Of a stretch of 64,000 bases of DNA, positions 44,889-57,239 are shown in pieces; position 1 is the first letter of the stretch, and every line of letters begins with the position of its first letter. The DNA is from Siphonodentalium dalli (taxonomy: Eukaryota > Mollusca > Scaphopoda > Gadilida > Siphonodentaliidae). The stretch covers positions 165,224,394-165,288,393 of the forward strand of contig CP136069.1 in the NCBI GenBank assembly GCA_032622095.1. Reading direction: 5' to 3'. A program made the position numbers and the translations under genes. The notes beneath the pieces were generated by a model. That model ran no database searches, was not told the origin of the DNA, and saw nothing but the letters and a program-made list of their open reading frames with translations.

Positions 44889-45890
44889 AAAATTAAAAAG
44901 GATGATTGATTCATATTTATACCAATATAAATATGACTTCTATTACTGGCTTTAAATTGTTGTGATAGTAAAGCATTGCCAAATGCAATATATTGATACT
45001 AAAAGTCGAATGTCTTGTTCCTCATTAAATTGATATTGATATTTATATTGATGTGAATGATTGTTTATATATCAACAGTGGGATGAATTATATCTACATA
45101 CATGCGGCATGTTTTATTCAGTCATCATATCCATGTTGCGATATCTTTCTAATTAAGCCATGCACATCAGAAATGCAATAAATCTCAGCGGAAATGCCAC
45201 CGGTACCTTTGCGGAGGATTTTCTGTGCGGTGCCCTTGTTTCGATGACTTCTGCACGCCTTTTATGAGTATAAATAAAGACTCTGTGGTATATAGTATAT
45301 ATTTTATTTGTTGACCTATTTTAATTGTGTATTATATGTTTATATGTCAGGTTGACTCAACTTGAGCATCAGATCACCCCAACATACAAGACATATATAC
45401 AGCGCCATATATACGATGTTAGCCTATGTCCCAAACTTGGGAATTCTGGTCTTGTTAAGTGCATGGTGCTGGTGCAAATGGAAATTGACACCGAAACGGA
45501 GACCCAATATCCTCGTCCATTATTTAGTAGATATTTACCTTGTGTGGGTAGATTGGAAGAAGAGGAGGGATACTGATGTCACCCCAGTGGTGTACAGTTT
45601 GACGTATACATCTGGAATCGTCACCAATATAACGTGGCAGTCATTGATGGAGCCGCCCTTCTCCACTGAAGCGTCCGGAATATCACGAGGCGGAGGTTAC
45701 CGCTGCTGATCAACAATGCCACATGCAGCTCAAGCCAATGCGGGCTGGGAAGAATAAGAACACAGAAGATCAGAACTATCCGCTGAATATCATCCATGAA
45801 ACCAGAATGTCTCACGTCCATGCAACAACTTCAACAAGTATCATCAACCTCGACTGAGACCACCACGCCGCCCTCATTTAGTAAACAACC
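44889..45890. other. Unique sequence with unexplained open frames
   Basis: A 115-codon open frame at 45362-45709 (+) has no recognisable domain and overlaps others; I do not call it a gene. Confidence 0.35.
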
Positions 45891-45892
45891 CT

Positions 45893-46140
45893 GAATGTAT
45901 ATAGCAGATATGGCACAGTATATATAGCATGTTATATATACGTCTCCGAAACATGCCGAGCGTTGCTCTTTGAACATGACTCGGACTATACAACACACGA
46001 GGTGCCTATTTTTTAGGAGCAAGTGTAATTTTGAAACAATGCAAGTTTTTTCGGATTGGGTTGGATTCGAATCCCGCGCGGCCCATAACGGCGAGCGCGC
46101 CTTGCGACTCAAAGTACCACACGGCCACCGAAGCAACCCC
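45893..46140 (-). mobile_element. Family K SINE, full tRNA-derived head (minus strand)
   Basis: On the minus strand: GGTTGCTTCGGTGGCCGTGT resembles an A-box region of a Leu/Ser-type tRNA, GGGATTCGAATCC is the B box, and the core holds GGCATGTTTCGGAGACGTAT and ATAACATGC. Core and spacing match the copy at 17005-17202. Confidence 0.75.
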
Positions 46141-46205
46141 GAAAAAGTAAGATCAAATAGCCGCTGTATTCCAACCTCGCACTTAGGACACTGTATGCAC
46201 ATTTA

Positions 46206-46282
46206 AAGGTCTCTATTGTGTATATATAGTAGATATGGGACGGTAGCATGTTATATACGTCTCCGAAACATGCCGAGCCTAA
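46206..46282 (-). mobile_element. Family K SINE, 3' fragment
   Basis: On the minus strand, GCTCGGCATGTTTCGGAGAC then GTATATAACATGC and CATATCTACTATATATA repeats the 3' part of the adjacent SINE in the same orientation. Confidence 0.7.
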
Positions 46283-46321
46283 CCGAGGACGCTGATCATT
46301 ACTTTTTACTTGTCCCTTTAA

Positions 46322-46714
46322 CCCTTTACCCAACAAACCGGCCAAAACCGGCCAAATAAAGCTTCAACAGCCTAAAATATCTTCGGTCTGTCTCAATAGA
46401 ACCATACAAATATGGATATCATTGGAATCGGCTCATTGACCACATTGTGCTAGTTACAGTTATGCCCTGTGCCAATGCATTCTCTTATATATGCGAGTTG
46501 ACCATAGGTCGCCTCGCATATATAAGAGAATGCATTGGCCTAAAAAAAAACTTTTTTTTAACACTTTTTACCATTTTTTCTTACATTCTTTAACAATTTT
46601 ATAATTTTTAATGTGTTAACCCAATGCATTCTCTTATATATGCGAGGCGACCTATGGTCGACTCGCATATATAAGAGAATGCATTGGCACAGGGCCCTTC
46701 TGTTGGGTAAAGGG
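46322..46714. mobile_element. Family B TTAA MITE, full length, opposite orientation (B3)
   Basis: TTAA at 46318-46321 and 46715-46718. Ends CCCTTTACCCAACA and TGTTGGGTAAAGGG, with both palindromes. The interior is inverted relative to B1/B2. Confidence 0.9.
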
Positions 46715-46739
46715 TTAATCTAAAAAAGGGTAAATATTG

Positions 46740-47190
46740 AAAACAAAATAGTGTGGATTAGACTACAGAAGTACATGTTGCAGTTCTACTCTCTGGATCA
46801 GTCTCACTTTCCAACGAAGGAAACTGTCCAAACTATATCATATTCTCATTGCGATTTGGCGATGAGCAGATACATTACAATCGCGCCTATAAACTTTAGT
46901 CGAGTTATCAACATGCACTATAAATATATGACGATAAACCTATCTTCCCTTGAACCAATCTTGAACATTCCATATTGTTTTTGTGTGTGTGGCCTGAATT
47001 GTTTGTGTTCAACGTGTCATTATTTCTTCTGAGCAACACCATCTTGGTCTTGGGGAGAGGAGCACCGAGACAACCACGGCGCCCTCTCCTCCAGAGAAAC
47101 CACCACAACAGAAAGACGCAATAGTAACTCTATGTTCAAAATTGCCTAATTATAATGTTTTTTTTCTATTCATTAAAGGCAATACTATGA
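46740..47190. other. Unique sequence
   Basis: No gene supported. Confidence 0.35.
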
Positions 47191-47446
47191 TGGATGAGAG
47201 AGAGGGAGAGAGAGATAGGGAGAGAGAGAAAGAGAAAGCGAAAGAGAGAGAAAGCGAGAGAAAGAGAGAGGGAGAGAGAGGGAGAGAGAGAAAGAGAGAG
47301 AAAGCGAGAGAAAGAGAGGGAGCGAGAGAAAGCGAGAGAAATGGAAAGAGAGAGAGAAAGCGAGTGAGAGAGAGTGGGGGAGAGAGAGAGAGAGAAAGAG
47401 AGAGAAAGCGAGAGAAAAAGAGAAAGAGGGAGAGAGAGAGAGATAA

Positions 47447-47481
<35 letters not shown>

Positions 47482-47487
47482 GGGAGT
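47191..47487. repeat. (GA)n / AGAGAGAAAG microsatellite, ~300 bp
   Basis: Almost pure purine on the + strand, mixing GAGAGA, GAAAG and GGGAGA. It yields arginine/glutamate-rich or Ser/Leu-rich open frames in every register that are not genes. Confidence 0.95.
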
Positions 47488-47489
47488 GC

Positions 47490-48573
47490 ACAACGGCTTA
47501 TTCGAACATATCGGCGTTAGCCCCCCTCCCACAATCAAGTATTCGCGAGAATAGATGCCTCTATTTGCTTCCATCACGTGTGTTCGAAAGAGCCACTTAT
47601 ATAGCTCTGCATGTGCGAGCCATCACGTTAATGAAGTATCTCTCCATTAACTTGAGATCGTCTTTGGTGGTAGATTCCTATCACTCACCAACAAATCATG
47701 TTAGCAATCCAATTTATTGGAATAGGTCTTATTTATATTCCTTGTATAATTAATTATATAAATCTGGAGGATATGGGAAGACTGAGCTGCCGGTATACAA
47801 CCGAACGATGACAGCTGTTCCGCCGGAAGTTAAACCAAAACTACTATGATAGGTGTGTTGTGATTAATCGAATACAGAGTAGAATCAACAACATACGTGC
47901 CAGCTTTCACCCTTGCTTTGATCCACGATAAGACCCCAGTTGGTGTCAGCGTTTGCCACTCTTCGTTTCTGAACGTGCTATGTAGGATACAGTCAAACTC
48001 CACACAGCGCCCTCTACGCTATCGCTGCGATATATCACTGCCACAATGAGTGTACTTTGCAGACGATAAATCTATGTTTACATATCGTCGCGGAACTGTA
48101 TTTACTACTATTTAGTCACCTATTATCTTGTTTTGACCACCAAATTTTTTTTAAGTTTGCAATAATGGTAATTCTTTCAAAAAAACACTTCTTCGAATCT
48201 GTTATTTCGTCAAAAACTCTTCTTCAAATATCTCCGTTATTTCGTCAAAACACTTCTTCTCATACAAATCACCGTTATTTAGCAAATTAACATTATTTAT
48301 AGAGTTATTGCCCTTCATGCAGGATTAACAAAACATGTCTTCATTTAGTGGACAATCCCAATCTCGCGTGCCACGCGTGGTTGGATTGTCCATTTATTAA
48401 TGACCATTTTAGGTACCGATTGTCCATTAATAAGTGGACAATCCTTGAAGAATTGCCTGACAGACGCACCCACATAATTCAGAACTGCATGTGCTTTGTT
48501 TCACTTGTGAATATATATCACACCGACAGCTGCTGACAAAGTAAAGAAGCTAACATGCGTATATCTTGCACGA
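47490..48573. other. Unique sequence with a short inverted repeat at 48345-48440
   Basis: AGTGGACAATCC appears at about 48348 and 48432, with GGATTGTCCATTTATTAATG between. No gene seen. Confidence 0.45.
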
Positions 48574-48577
48574 TTAA

Positions 48578-49161
48578 AGGGGTACTGTACGCCAAATGTT
48601 GTTGTTGGTTTTTATAGTCTCCGAGTCGGATAATAAGGTAACAATTCTTTCATTATTTGAAAGTCTGTTGAGTACGAAGTAGTGTTACGGATGACAAATT
48701 TACCGGAATGCAAAAATACAAATTGTCGTTGTCGAGTAATTTTTGTACAGTTTTCAACCAAATGAATCAAATAAAAGTTATATTATATGCATACTAGTCC
48801 CATATAATCATTTAAGTTATTGTATCGTCGCTAGTCAGTGAGTGGCTTGAGTGTTCTCCCCGTATCATCATAATATTTTAAGCGATCGTGTGTGCGATCG
48901 GTTTAACAAGCCAGTATCCCTCAATTACTTTATTTTGATTACGGAAATTCGTAATTTAATTGACGCCATTTTATGGCTCCAGTCATAAATTCAATTTATA
49001 TCAAATTATTAACTTTTAAATTATTAAATTTAAAGATAGCCTATTAACCTGAGCGTTTACAGAATACATCTTCGACTCAAATTACTTATGTTTCTATATA
49101 TTATCGATATTAGATCGTTGTTGTCACCGGAAATTTAATGAAAATGGCGTACAGTACCCCT
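48578..49161. mobile_element. Family M TTAA element, full length (M2)
   Basis: TTAA at 48574-48577 and 49162-49165. TIRs AGGGGTACTGTACGCCA and TGGCGTACAGTACCCCT. 584 bp, non-coding. TTAA targeting is shown independently by M1, which interrupts a CTTAAG repeat. Confidence 0.9.
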
Positions 49162-49440
49162 TTAAATATAACGCACCTGCATAAAAAAGAGCTGGATAGA
49201 ACAGAAGCGCCATTAAAACAGTCGTCGTGTAAATTACACTGTATTGGTCATATTCGTATGATTTCGTGCAAACATCTCCCAAACGCTCAGAAAGCCACTC
49301 AAGATCTGCCAAAGGTGCAAAAAGTCACACAGCATCTCAAAATATCTTTCGTGTGAGGCAGTCAATCGCAAAGCGGGCGGAATATACAGCCATTCAAATT
49401 CCGTCGAAATTTCACTCGAACATAACAAACAAATACCTTA

Positions 49441-49677
49441 CTCGTATTTAAATTCAAGTAGTACTATTTTTCGCTCAGTTTTGACTTCGCGCACTTTAAA
49501 TTCGTGCACCTAGTAATTGTCTTTTCAACCGTTCATGATCTATCTAAACTCAGCAACATAGCCCTCTTGTATTTCCTATGGACTGTGGTTTAGATTAAAC
49601 TTGGGAGTCGTACTATTTTTCGCTCAGGTTTAAATTAAAAATAGTACTGCGCGAATTTAAATACGAGTATTGAAAAC
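49441..49677. repeat. Inverted repeat around ~180 bp
   Basis: CTCGTATTTAAATTCAAGTA then GTACTATTTTT at the left mirrors AAAAATAGTACTGCGCGAAT then TTAAATACGAG at the right. TCGTACTATTTTTCGCTCAG also recurs within. Possibly a small foldback element. Confidence 0.6.
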
Positions 49678-49944
49678 CCAGCTCCTTTATTCTACCTCGA
49701 CTTTCTATGGGCATTTATACTATGCTTTATACCACAAGTCGACATTCGTAAAATAGAATGGTCATGTCTTCCAATGTATGCGCGCAAAACTGTCGTATAC
49801 GGTATATATGAAGCGTCTCAGCCAACGCCGTGCATGTATGCATTTTGCATGCATTTTTCAGCTTCTTTTGAAGATTTTGGTTTGTTAAAAAGAAATAAAG
49901 CTCTAGTTTTTTGCATGTGATATAATAGATCTTCAACTCATTAA

Positions 49945-50531
49945 AGGGGTACAGTACGCCATTTTCAATAAATTGCCGGTGATAACAACGATCTATTATC
50001 GACACTATATAGAAACATAAGTAATTTGAGTCGAATATGTATTCTGTAAACGCTCAGGTTAATAGGCTATCTTAAAATTTAATAATTTGAAAGTTAATAA
50101 TTTAATATAAATTGAATTTATGGCTGGAGCCATAAAATGGCGTCAATACGAATTTTCGTGTACAAAACGTAATCAAATTATAATTGAGGGATACTGGATT
50201 AGTAAACCCATTGCATACACGATCGTTTGAAACATTATGCTTATACGGGGAGAAAACTCAAGCCACTCATTGACTAGTGACGATACAATAACTTAAATGA
50301 GTATATGGGACTACTATGCATATAATATAATTTTTATTTGATTCATTTGGTTGAAAACTGTACAAAAATTACTAGACAACGACAATTTGTATTTTTTGTA
50401 TTCCGGTAAATTTGCCATCCGTAACACTACTTCGTACTCAACAGACTTTCAAAGAATGGAAAAGTTGTTACCTTATTCTCCGACTCGGGTATTATAGAAA
50501 CCAACAACAACATCTTGGGTACAGTACCCCT
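49945..50531. mobile_element. Family M TTAA element, full length, inverted (M3)
   Basis: TTAA at 49941-49944 and 50532-50535. Ends AGGGGTACAGTACGCCA and GGGTACAGTACCCCT. The interior is the reverse complement of M2, so the two copies face each other 780 bp apart. Confidence 0.9.
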
Positions 50532-50550
50532 TTAAGTTGTGATATAAACT

Positions 50551-50630
50551 TTTATGAAACTCGTTTGATAAATTTGATTCACAACTCGTCCACGACTTGG
50601 GCAATCAAATTTATCAATCTCGTTTCATAA
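50551..50630. repeat. Hairpin, ~33-bp arms
   Basis: TTTATGAAACTCGTTTGATA then AATTTGATT pairs with AATCAAATTTATCAATCTCG then TTTCATAAA, with a few mismatches. Confidence 0.65.
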
Positions 50631-50789
50631 AATCTATTTATCGTTGGAGAACCTCTACATCATATAGTTTATATACCTTTTTTCACGTTTCTGGTCGCTT
50701 TTCCGATCGTGTCGGCCATTTTGAATGCGTGATACTCGTCAACTATAGAAACCACGTGATTCCTCACCGTGAATCAGCCGACCCCCTGT

Positions 50790-51205
50790 AAGCAACTGAA
50801 AAAGAAACAATTTTGTGGGTCTGCAAGTTTGAGATAAGTAAGAGACTGGTTCATGTCGTGTTGATTTATTTTACTATCTACAACGAAAATTTACAATTAT
50901 GATGAAACACACTTTTTAAAAAATAAATATTGGGATATATAATTATATAATTCAGATAAATTTGTGTTTTGTTATCTGTGTTCAAGGATGTACACCTCCA
51001 ATTGGAGAGAAGTTGATACACGTTTTTAGCTATCAATATATCACAATTGTATACAGTGCAAGGCAAACGTTCGAACAACAGTGACAGCTCTCGACTGTCG
51101 TCACAACGTCTGAAAACGGGCGCTGTAAACAATCAAAGATTTATGTAGACGAGAGAAAATGCAAGAAAGTGTGGATTGGAAACTGAAACCGAGGACCATT
51201 TTATT
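50790..51205. other. Unique sequence
   Basis: Nothing recognised. Confidence 0.35.
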
Positions 51206-51209
51206 TTAA

Positions 51210-51265
51210 AGGGGCGCTGTACGCAAAATAATTTGAGTCGATGATGCATGCTGTATACACGCATA
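51210..51265. mobile_element. Family M element, end fragment
   Basis: TTAA at 51206-51209 then AGGGGCGCTGTACGCAAAAT and AATTTGAGTCGATGATGCAT. The rest is missing. Confidence 0.6.
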
Positions 51266-51517
51266 TATACTCAAAAGAACCGCATGTATCAACATGGAAA
51301 TTATTTCTTAAACAGAGTTTATGTCTCGAGCCAACAAACTCGATTGCGACATAGGTTTCAGGTTTTACGACGTAACCACAATTACATAACGGACGGTGGA
51401 TTGGGACAATTCGAAAATATCACACGCCATGCAAAATTGCAATCACGAAACATATGACATCAAATTGAAGACATCCGCTGATGTTATTTGACATTTTCTG
51501 TGGAAATAGTATATATG

Positions 51518-51610
51518 ACACGAATCAGAAGATCTCTTTGGCGATCGTATTCAGGATTTTGGTTTCAATTTGTAAATTGGTATCATTATATAGTGATTCG
51601 AACATACGCA
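51518..51610. repeat. Repeat shared with 54025-54118
   Basis: Both hold CGAATCAGAAGAT, TGGCGATCGTATTC and TTTGTAAATTGGTATCA, in the same orientation, ~2.5 kb apart. Confidence 0.65.
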
Positions 51611-52670
51611 CATAGATGCATCGCTTTGAGTTTTTAGGTTGTGGGAATTGACCCAAGAATTGACATGTTATACACCTCTTTAGTGCATTCTAGATGCGAA
51701 ATTAATTATATATAAGATGCGAAATTAGTTTTGTTTTTGCATATTACATGTATATGCAATCTAAGATGGCATAATCTGTCTGTGGCAAGATCGCCGTCTA
51801 GGGTATACGCACGCTAAATGTGAATCAAGATATATTGAGTGATAATTTTAAAGCCCATTGTGAGAATTTCGTGCCAAATCATCGGTGCATATGGTAGTGC
51901 TGTGAGCGTGTTCTGCGACCCTCATCAAATTATAATCATTAATTGCAGAAGGCATTAATAATGTTTTCAATTTCATAACCTCCTACTGGGTGATGTGGGA
52001 ATAATTCAATTTACTCCTTTGTGGAAAATATGCCACCAAGATTTAGAAATTTGGCGAAGTTTAATTATGCACATGTCAAAGTATATTATATTTCAGTATT
52101 TGACTTTTTTGGGTTCACGAAGATTTGGTTTATTTTTTGTAGATGTTTCACACATCGTTCCCATACATTGTTTATTTATAGTGACTATTGCCAACTGAAT
52201 TTATGTATATTGCGCCAATCTCGGGTTTGTTGATTTTCGTATTAAACCGTATTCAATGTGTTCCCGATTAATTCATGTTCATGATTGGTAGACTGAGCGC
52301 ATACTCTAGTTGGGTTCATAAATTAGATAATGCAGTGTGTTTTTTTTGCAAATATTTCTTGTCCAATTCTCTTATCGACCTACCTCAAAACAAGTTCTAA
52401 TTTTTAAAACCATGTTTTTAATAATTAGAACATATCTCTTATGTTGTGAGGGGAACAGGTGTTGGTATAGTACTACAGCATACATTGGTTATAGAGGATA
52501 ATGATTTTCCCCTTCAATCTCTAGTTTACTGGCATGCATGTGTGAATTACTAGTCACTGTGTGGTACACTGTATGCACATTCATGTGTATGGAGAGGGAA
52601 TTTTCTTGGTCTCTGAATTGTGCACAAAAATAAAATCCCACCACGCCAGCCCCGCCCTAATTTCCAAGAC
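51611..52670. other. Unique sequence
   Basis: No gene or repeat supported. Confidence 0.35.
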
Positions 52671-52678
52671 ATTCTGAT

Positions 52679-53361
52679 AATGGCCGCGGACACACGTATC
52701 ACAGTAGCGATGGCATTGTAGGTGTGACAATTTATTATGGTGAAGTTTGTTGACAATTGGTCGCCACATTTCTGTGCCATAGCTAGCCATGTTGCGCGCT
52801 GAGTTTCCGCACAATGAGTCGACTCGACCAATTAACCCATTGCGTTTCACCAAGGTTAATCTCTACTCATTACGTTTTGCTACATTGTATTCTCTACGAT
52901 ATATATAATTGCACGCTCGATCGTCCAGAAGTGTGTTTGACCGTGCAATCCCTCATTCACTCACATATCATGCATGCAGTACGTTTTGTTGCATGATCTC
53001 AGTTCATGCTTATCCACTTATAGTAATTTCATGCGTATTAAGACAGTTCCCCAATTGCGGTTTTTATTTTGCGACGTTTAGTTCTCCGCATAATTCCGCT
53101 AATATTATCATGTGGGCCAATGAAGCTATGTCGGAAATGTTGGAGGAAATGAAGCTGCGAGAAAGTATCTGGAATAAACAAAGCGAACTATACAAGGACC
53201 AAAACAAGAAAAAATGCTGATTATAACGAACTTTGGAGGACTCATTGTGCGAATGTCTATGGCATATTAATTATGACAACCAATTGTCACCAAACTCCAC
53301 CATATATCATTGTCACACCTAATATGCCATCGCTACTGTGATACGTGTGTCCGCAGCCATT
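52679..53361. mobile_element. Family R element with ~150-bp TIRs (R1)
   Basis: The ends AATGGCCGCGGACACACGTA and TACGTGTGTCCGCAGCCATT-like termini are inverted. Homology continues through CACAGTAGCGATGGCAT, GGTGTGACAATTTATTATGG and CGCACAATGAGTC. The interior (about 52823-53238) contains the MADF-like fragment. Target duplication not resolved. Confidence 0.75.
53110..53220 (+). pseudogene. MADF-like DNA-binding domain fragment inside element R1
   Basis: A short open stretch beginning with ATG at 53110 reads SEMLEEMKLRESIWNKQSEL then YKDQNKKK. This resembles the first half of a MADF (Myb/SANT-like in Adf-1) domain, whose signature is a helix followed by (L/I)W..(H/S)..YK....K. A one-base shift just before the stop extends the likeness (ADYNELW). 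MADF/Myb-like proteins are the accessory DNA-binding partner encoded by PIF/Harbinger transposons, which would fit a coding remnant between the long inverted repeats of R1. The match is short and I cannot test it; a host-gene fragment or chance similarity remain possible. Confidence 0.35.
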
Positions 53362-53659
53362 CTAGGTATTTATTTTATGGCGTAATAGCAACAATTTAAA
53401 AATTAAATTATATCACCTATATTTTTGCAATATACATGAGAGGTATAGATTCAATTTAGACATCTGTTTCTTCTGTTCTCTATTTTACACAAAAATCCAT
53501 CCTAACATGTTAAATTATAATGCTGAATTTCAGTACTATGTTATATCCTCTGTATATTACCTGAAGTATATTCAATTTAAATATGTATGAGCTCTATGTA
53601 TACTATGTTTTACAGTTTATGTGTGACTGCATATTCACTGATGATTACAAATTAATAAA

Positions 53660-53995
53660 CAAGTATAGGAACTAAACACCTGATTGCGTGTATAAAGTGC
53701 GACAAGCCATTATACACCTGGATCCATTTATTTAATAAATATATTGAGGTGTTTACTTTCTAAACACCGTGTATAGTTTAGCTAAACACCTCCCATTTTA
53801 TCTAAACAGTTGGTGTGTTTAGTTACTTAAACACCTAGCAGTTTATTTATTTAATCACATGTGATGTGTGTATAGCTTACCTAAACACATCATTTAGGTA
53901 ATACACATCTTGTTTGGCATGCACGCATGATAATGTGTTTATAAAGTGGGACAAAAAGTGTTAAGCGTTATGTGTAGAAGTTAAACACTTGTTTA
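53660..53995. repeat. AAACACCT / AGGTGTTT inverted tandem repeat
   Basis: CTAAACACC, GGTGTTTA and TTAAACACCTAGC recur in both orientations from 53676 to about 53985. The outer pieces GTGTATAAAGTGCGACAA and GTGTTTATAAAGTGGGACAA are direct repeats. Confidence 0.55.
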
Positions 53996-54129
53996 TTCTA
54001 CACGTTCGTCTGGAGTTAGTATGAGACGAATCAGAAGATATTTCTGGCGATCGTATTCCGTTTTTTTTGTTTTCATTTGTAAATTGGTATCAATATAATA
54101 TTGGTGATACGAATGTCGTACTCAATTCA

Positions 54130-54918
54130 GAGTGAAAGTTCATATATTTTGATCTACTAACACGTTTGCTTGAAAAGCAGTGTCCGTTTCATCGACACTT
54201 ACACATGGCGTATTGTTAATGTTCTTGTTGTTACCAAGATTAAACAAATTTCTCAAATACTGGAAATTTAGACACAGTCTCCCTTTAAGGAGTCCGATTT
54301 ACAAAAGCTTTCGCCTCCGTTTCTTTGTCGAAATAGATAAAGTGAATCACAATTTAGCTAATGTGACAATAATTCACAATAATTCATTTTCATCCTGCTA
54401 AATGATAAAACAGAAACGTGCAATATCATCTATAACATATCTACTACAGATTTTCAACACCAAACATCATAAATGATTTTGAATGCTGATTACAATTGTG
54501 TTGTTATTTTTTCATATATATTTTGGTTATTTGTGTTGTGACATTGGCCCCGTTTGAGTGTAGTTGTTAATAAACTTACCATATCTCACAAGACGGTAAT
54601 GCCACGAACAATTATTACCTTGGTTTCCTTAATATCAATTTTACGTTTCGAGACGTGGACGTGGAAATTATCCTTCTGACCAATCAAATGCGTTGTTTCA
54701 TGTTGGAGGCGGAAAATAATAGCGTCATCGTTATCATCACATCATCTTAATCATCGATCGTCATCATAATCGACAATACATGTGATCACATGTGATTAAG
54801 TCGCCATGAATTCTACTAAGCATTTACATACATATATAGGACGAAATTGCTATACATGTAGCAAATTTAACAATTGGTTAATGATGACAGTCATGTATAT
54901 ATCATTCATGTCAAAAGC
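54130..54918. other. Unique sequence
   Basis: Contains a TCATCATCATAATC-like simple stretch near 54730; no gene recognised. Confidence 0.35.
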
Positions 54919-54920
54919 TA

Positions 54921-55436
54921 TCGGCTGCGGACACACGTATCACAGTAGCGATGGCATAGTAGGTGTGACAATTTATTATGGTGGAGTTTGGTGACAATTA
55001 GTTGTCATAATTAATATGCCATGCCAAGCCAAGTCGCCCTCTGCAAATTCGCACAATGAGTCTACCAAGCTCTACCAACGACGGTCGATCTCTCAGGGAT
55101 GTATCTGCCTGAATGTCTTGTCGCCGTTGATCTTTACTCAGCACGCAGTGTTATATTTTGCATGATCACAAACACGTCCGCTTGGTAACTTAATGAATAA
55201 CCCATTTATGTCCACAGTCATGATTGTTCTTACTAAGAACAAATCGCCCGTGTAATTTCTCAGTAAATGTAATTGGTTAATTAGTCCAGTCGAGTCATTG
55301 TGCGGAAACTCAGCGGGCAACATAGCTTGCTATGGCACATAATTATTGTCACACACAATTGTCACCAAACTCCACCATAATAAATTGTCACACCTACTAT
55401 GCCATCGCTACTGTGGTACGTGTGTCTGCAGCCATT
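54921..55436. mobile_element. Family R element (R2), internally deleted
   Basis: The same TIRs as R1 (GGCTGCGGACACACGTATCA to GTGTGTCTGCAGCC), 516 bp. The short interior is unrelated to R1's and lacks the MADF-like stretch. Confidence 0.75.
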
Positions 55437-55763
55437 GTCTATAGATACTCCCTGAATTATTGTAGCGATCCAGTGGATTCAACATGATCGCACAAACTGT
55501 TCCAATTTATGATGGTCTATGAGAAAATAATTTTTGCCAACAGCCGTTTGACTATTTGTTGCCTGTGGAGCTTGGACTGCTGCCTCACGTTCCCTGTTTG
55601 TCGCTTATGGGGCTTGTAAGTGTGACCTCACGCCCCTTGCGTGGCCATCTTCAAAATAACAGTTACTTGTCATACAGTGTAGTCAACATTGTTGGTTTAT
55701 CCAAAGTTGTGTTAATGGTTGGGTCAAATTCCAGAAGTTGGGTGCAATTGTTGTGATAGATTA

Positions 55764-57238
55764 GTTTATCCCACATGGTTGTTATTAATAACAAGACAGG
55801 TTTTCCGCAATGACTACCATTTATTAATCGCTAAAGCAACATGTAGTCGGAAACGTGTTTATGGATCTCCAGCGTTCTTGTCATTGGCGAAGGCCCTTTT
55901 TTTGGTACCACCCAAGCGCAAATCACAGAGTCCTGGCAACGATCACCTATCTAGTCCTGAAAGACACTAAGCATAGCTGTTAGCATCAGGGATGCCTCCC
56001 CCCAAAACGGAAGGAGGAAAACTGGGCGGGAGGGTGGGACGCTAAATAATTGTCGACCGATCCGGGCGAATGTTCTAATAAAAAGGATGTATGATGTCCG
56101 TGTGATTACCCATGTGACTGACGCCAGACGAAATAGTTCCTCCCTCAATCTCGGTGGGCTTTGTTCCAGTGCTTTAGCATATACTCGTCCCTTTAGGACA
56201 AACAAAGGCATTATCTCAGTTGACAGTTAGTGAAGTGAGGAATAGAAGCTGGCAAATTGATTGTCTGATTTCCATATCGCTCCGCATGTACTGCAGTACG
56301 TGATTGAATAGATGTACTGTCATATCTATTTATAGCCATCGTGGGTTTTCCCTTCCAATATATACATGTAGCAACCCGTGGGATAAATGATCTGCTGCTA
56401 GCTTATGCTCTAGCATCTCTGTTTTATCCGACATGGTTGTTATTAATAACAAGACAGGTTTGCCTTAATGACTACCATTTATTAATCACTAAAGCAACAG
56501 GTAGTCGGAAACATATTTATGGACCTCCAGCGTTCTTGTAATTGGTGAAGGCCCTTTTTTGGTACCACCCAAGCGCCAACCACAGAGTCCTGGCAACGAT
56601 CACCTATCTAGTCCTGAAAGACACTAAGCATAGATGTTAGCATCAGGGATGCCTCCCCCAAAACGGAAGGAGGAAAACTGGTCGGGAGGGTGGGACGCTA
56701 AATAATTGTCGACCGATCCGGGCGAATGTTCTAACAAAAAGGCTGTATCATGTCCGTGTGATTACCCATGTGACCTGACGCCAGACGAAATAGTTCCTCC
56801 CTCAATCTCGATGGGCTTTGTTCCAGTGCTTTAGCATATACTCGTCCCTTTAGGACAAACAAAGGCATTATCTCAGTTGACAGTTAGTGAAGTGAGGAAT
56901 AGAAGCTGGCAAATTGATTGTCTGATTTCCATATCGCTCCGGATGTACTGCAGTTCGTGATTGAATATATGCAGTACTGTCATATCTATGTATAGCCATC
57001 GTGGGGTTTCCCTTCTAATATATACATGTAGCAACCCGTTGGATAAATGATCTGATGTTAGCTTATGCTCTGGCATCTCTGTTTTATCCCACGTGGTTGT
57101 TATTAATAACAAGACAGGTTTGCCTTAATGACTACCATTTATTAATCACTAAAGCAACAGGTAGTCGGAAACATGTTTATGGACCTCCAGCGTTCTTGTA
57201 ATTGGTGAAGGCCCTTTTTTGGTACCACCCAAGCGCCA
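55764..57238. repeat. Tandem array of ~660-bp units, 2.2 copies
   Basis: GTTATTAATAACAAGACAGG occurs at 55781, 56439 and 57099 (periods 658 and 660). Units 1 and 2 align along their whole length. The third stops inside ACCACCCAAGCGCC. A few substitutions and one-base indels separate units. No gene recognised. Confidence 0.85.
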
Positions 57239-57239
57239 A

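Noticed and set aside
45362-45709. 115-codon protein-coding gene
   Set aside because: Overlaps another frame of similar length and has no motif; hydrophobic stretches alone are not enough.
47142-47753. 203-codon Arg/Glu-rich frame and mirror Ser/Leu-rich frames
   Set aside because: Products of the (GA)n microsatellite; stop-free in several registers by composition.
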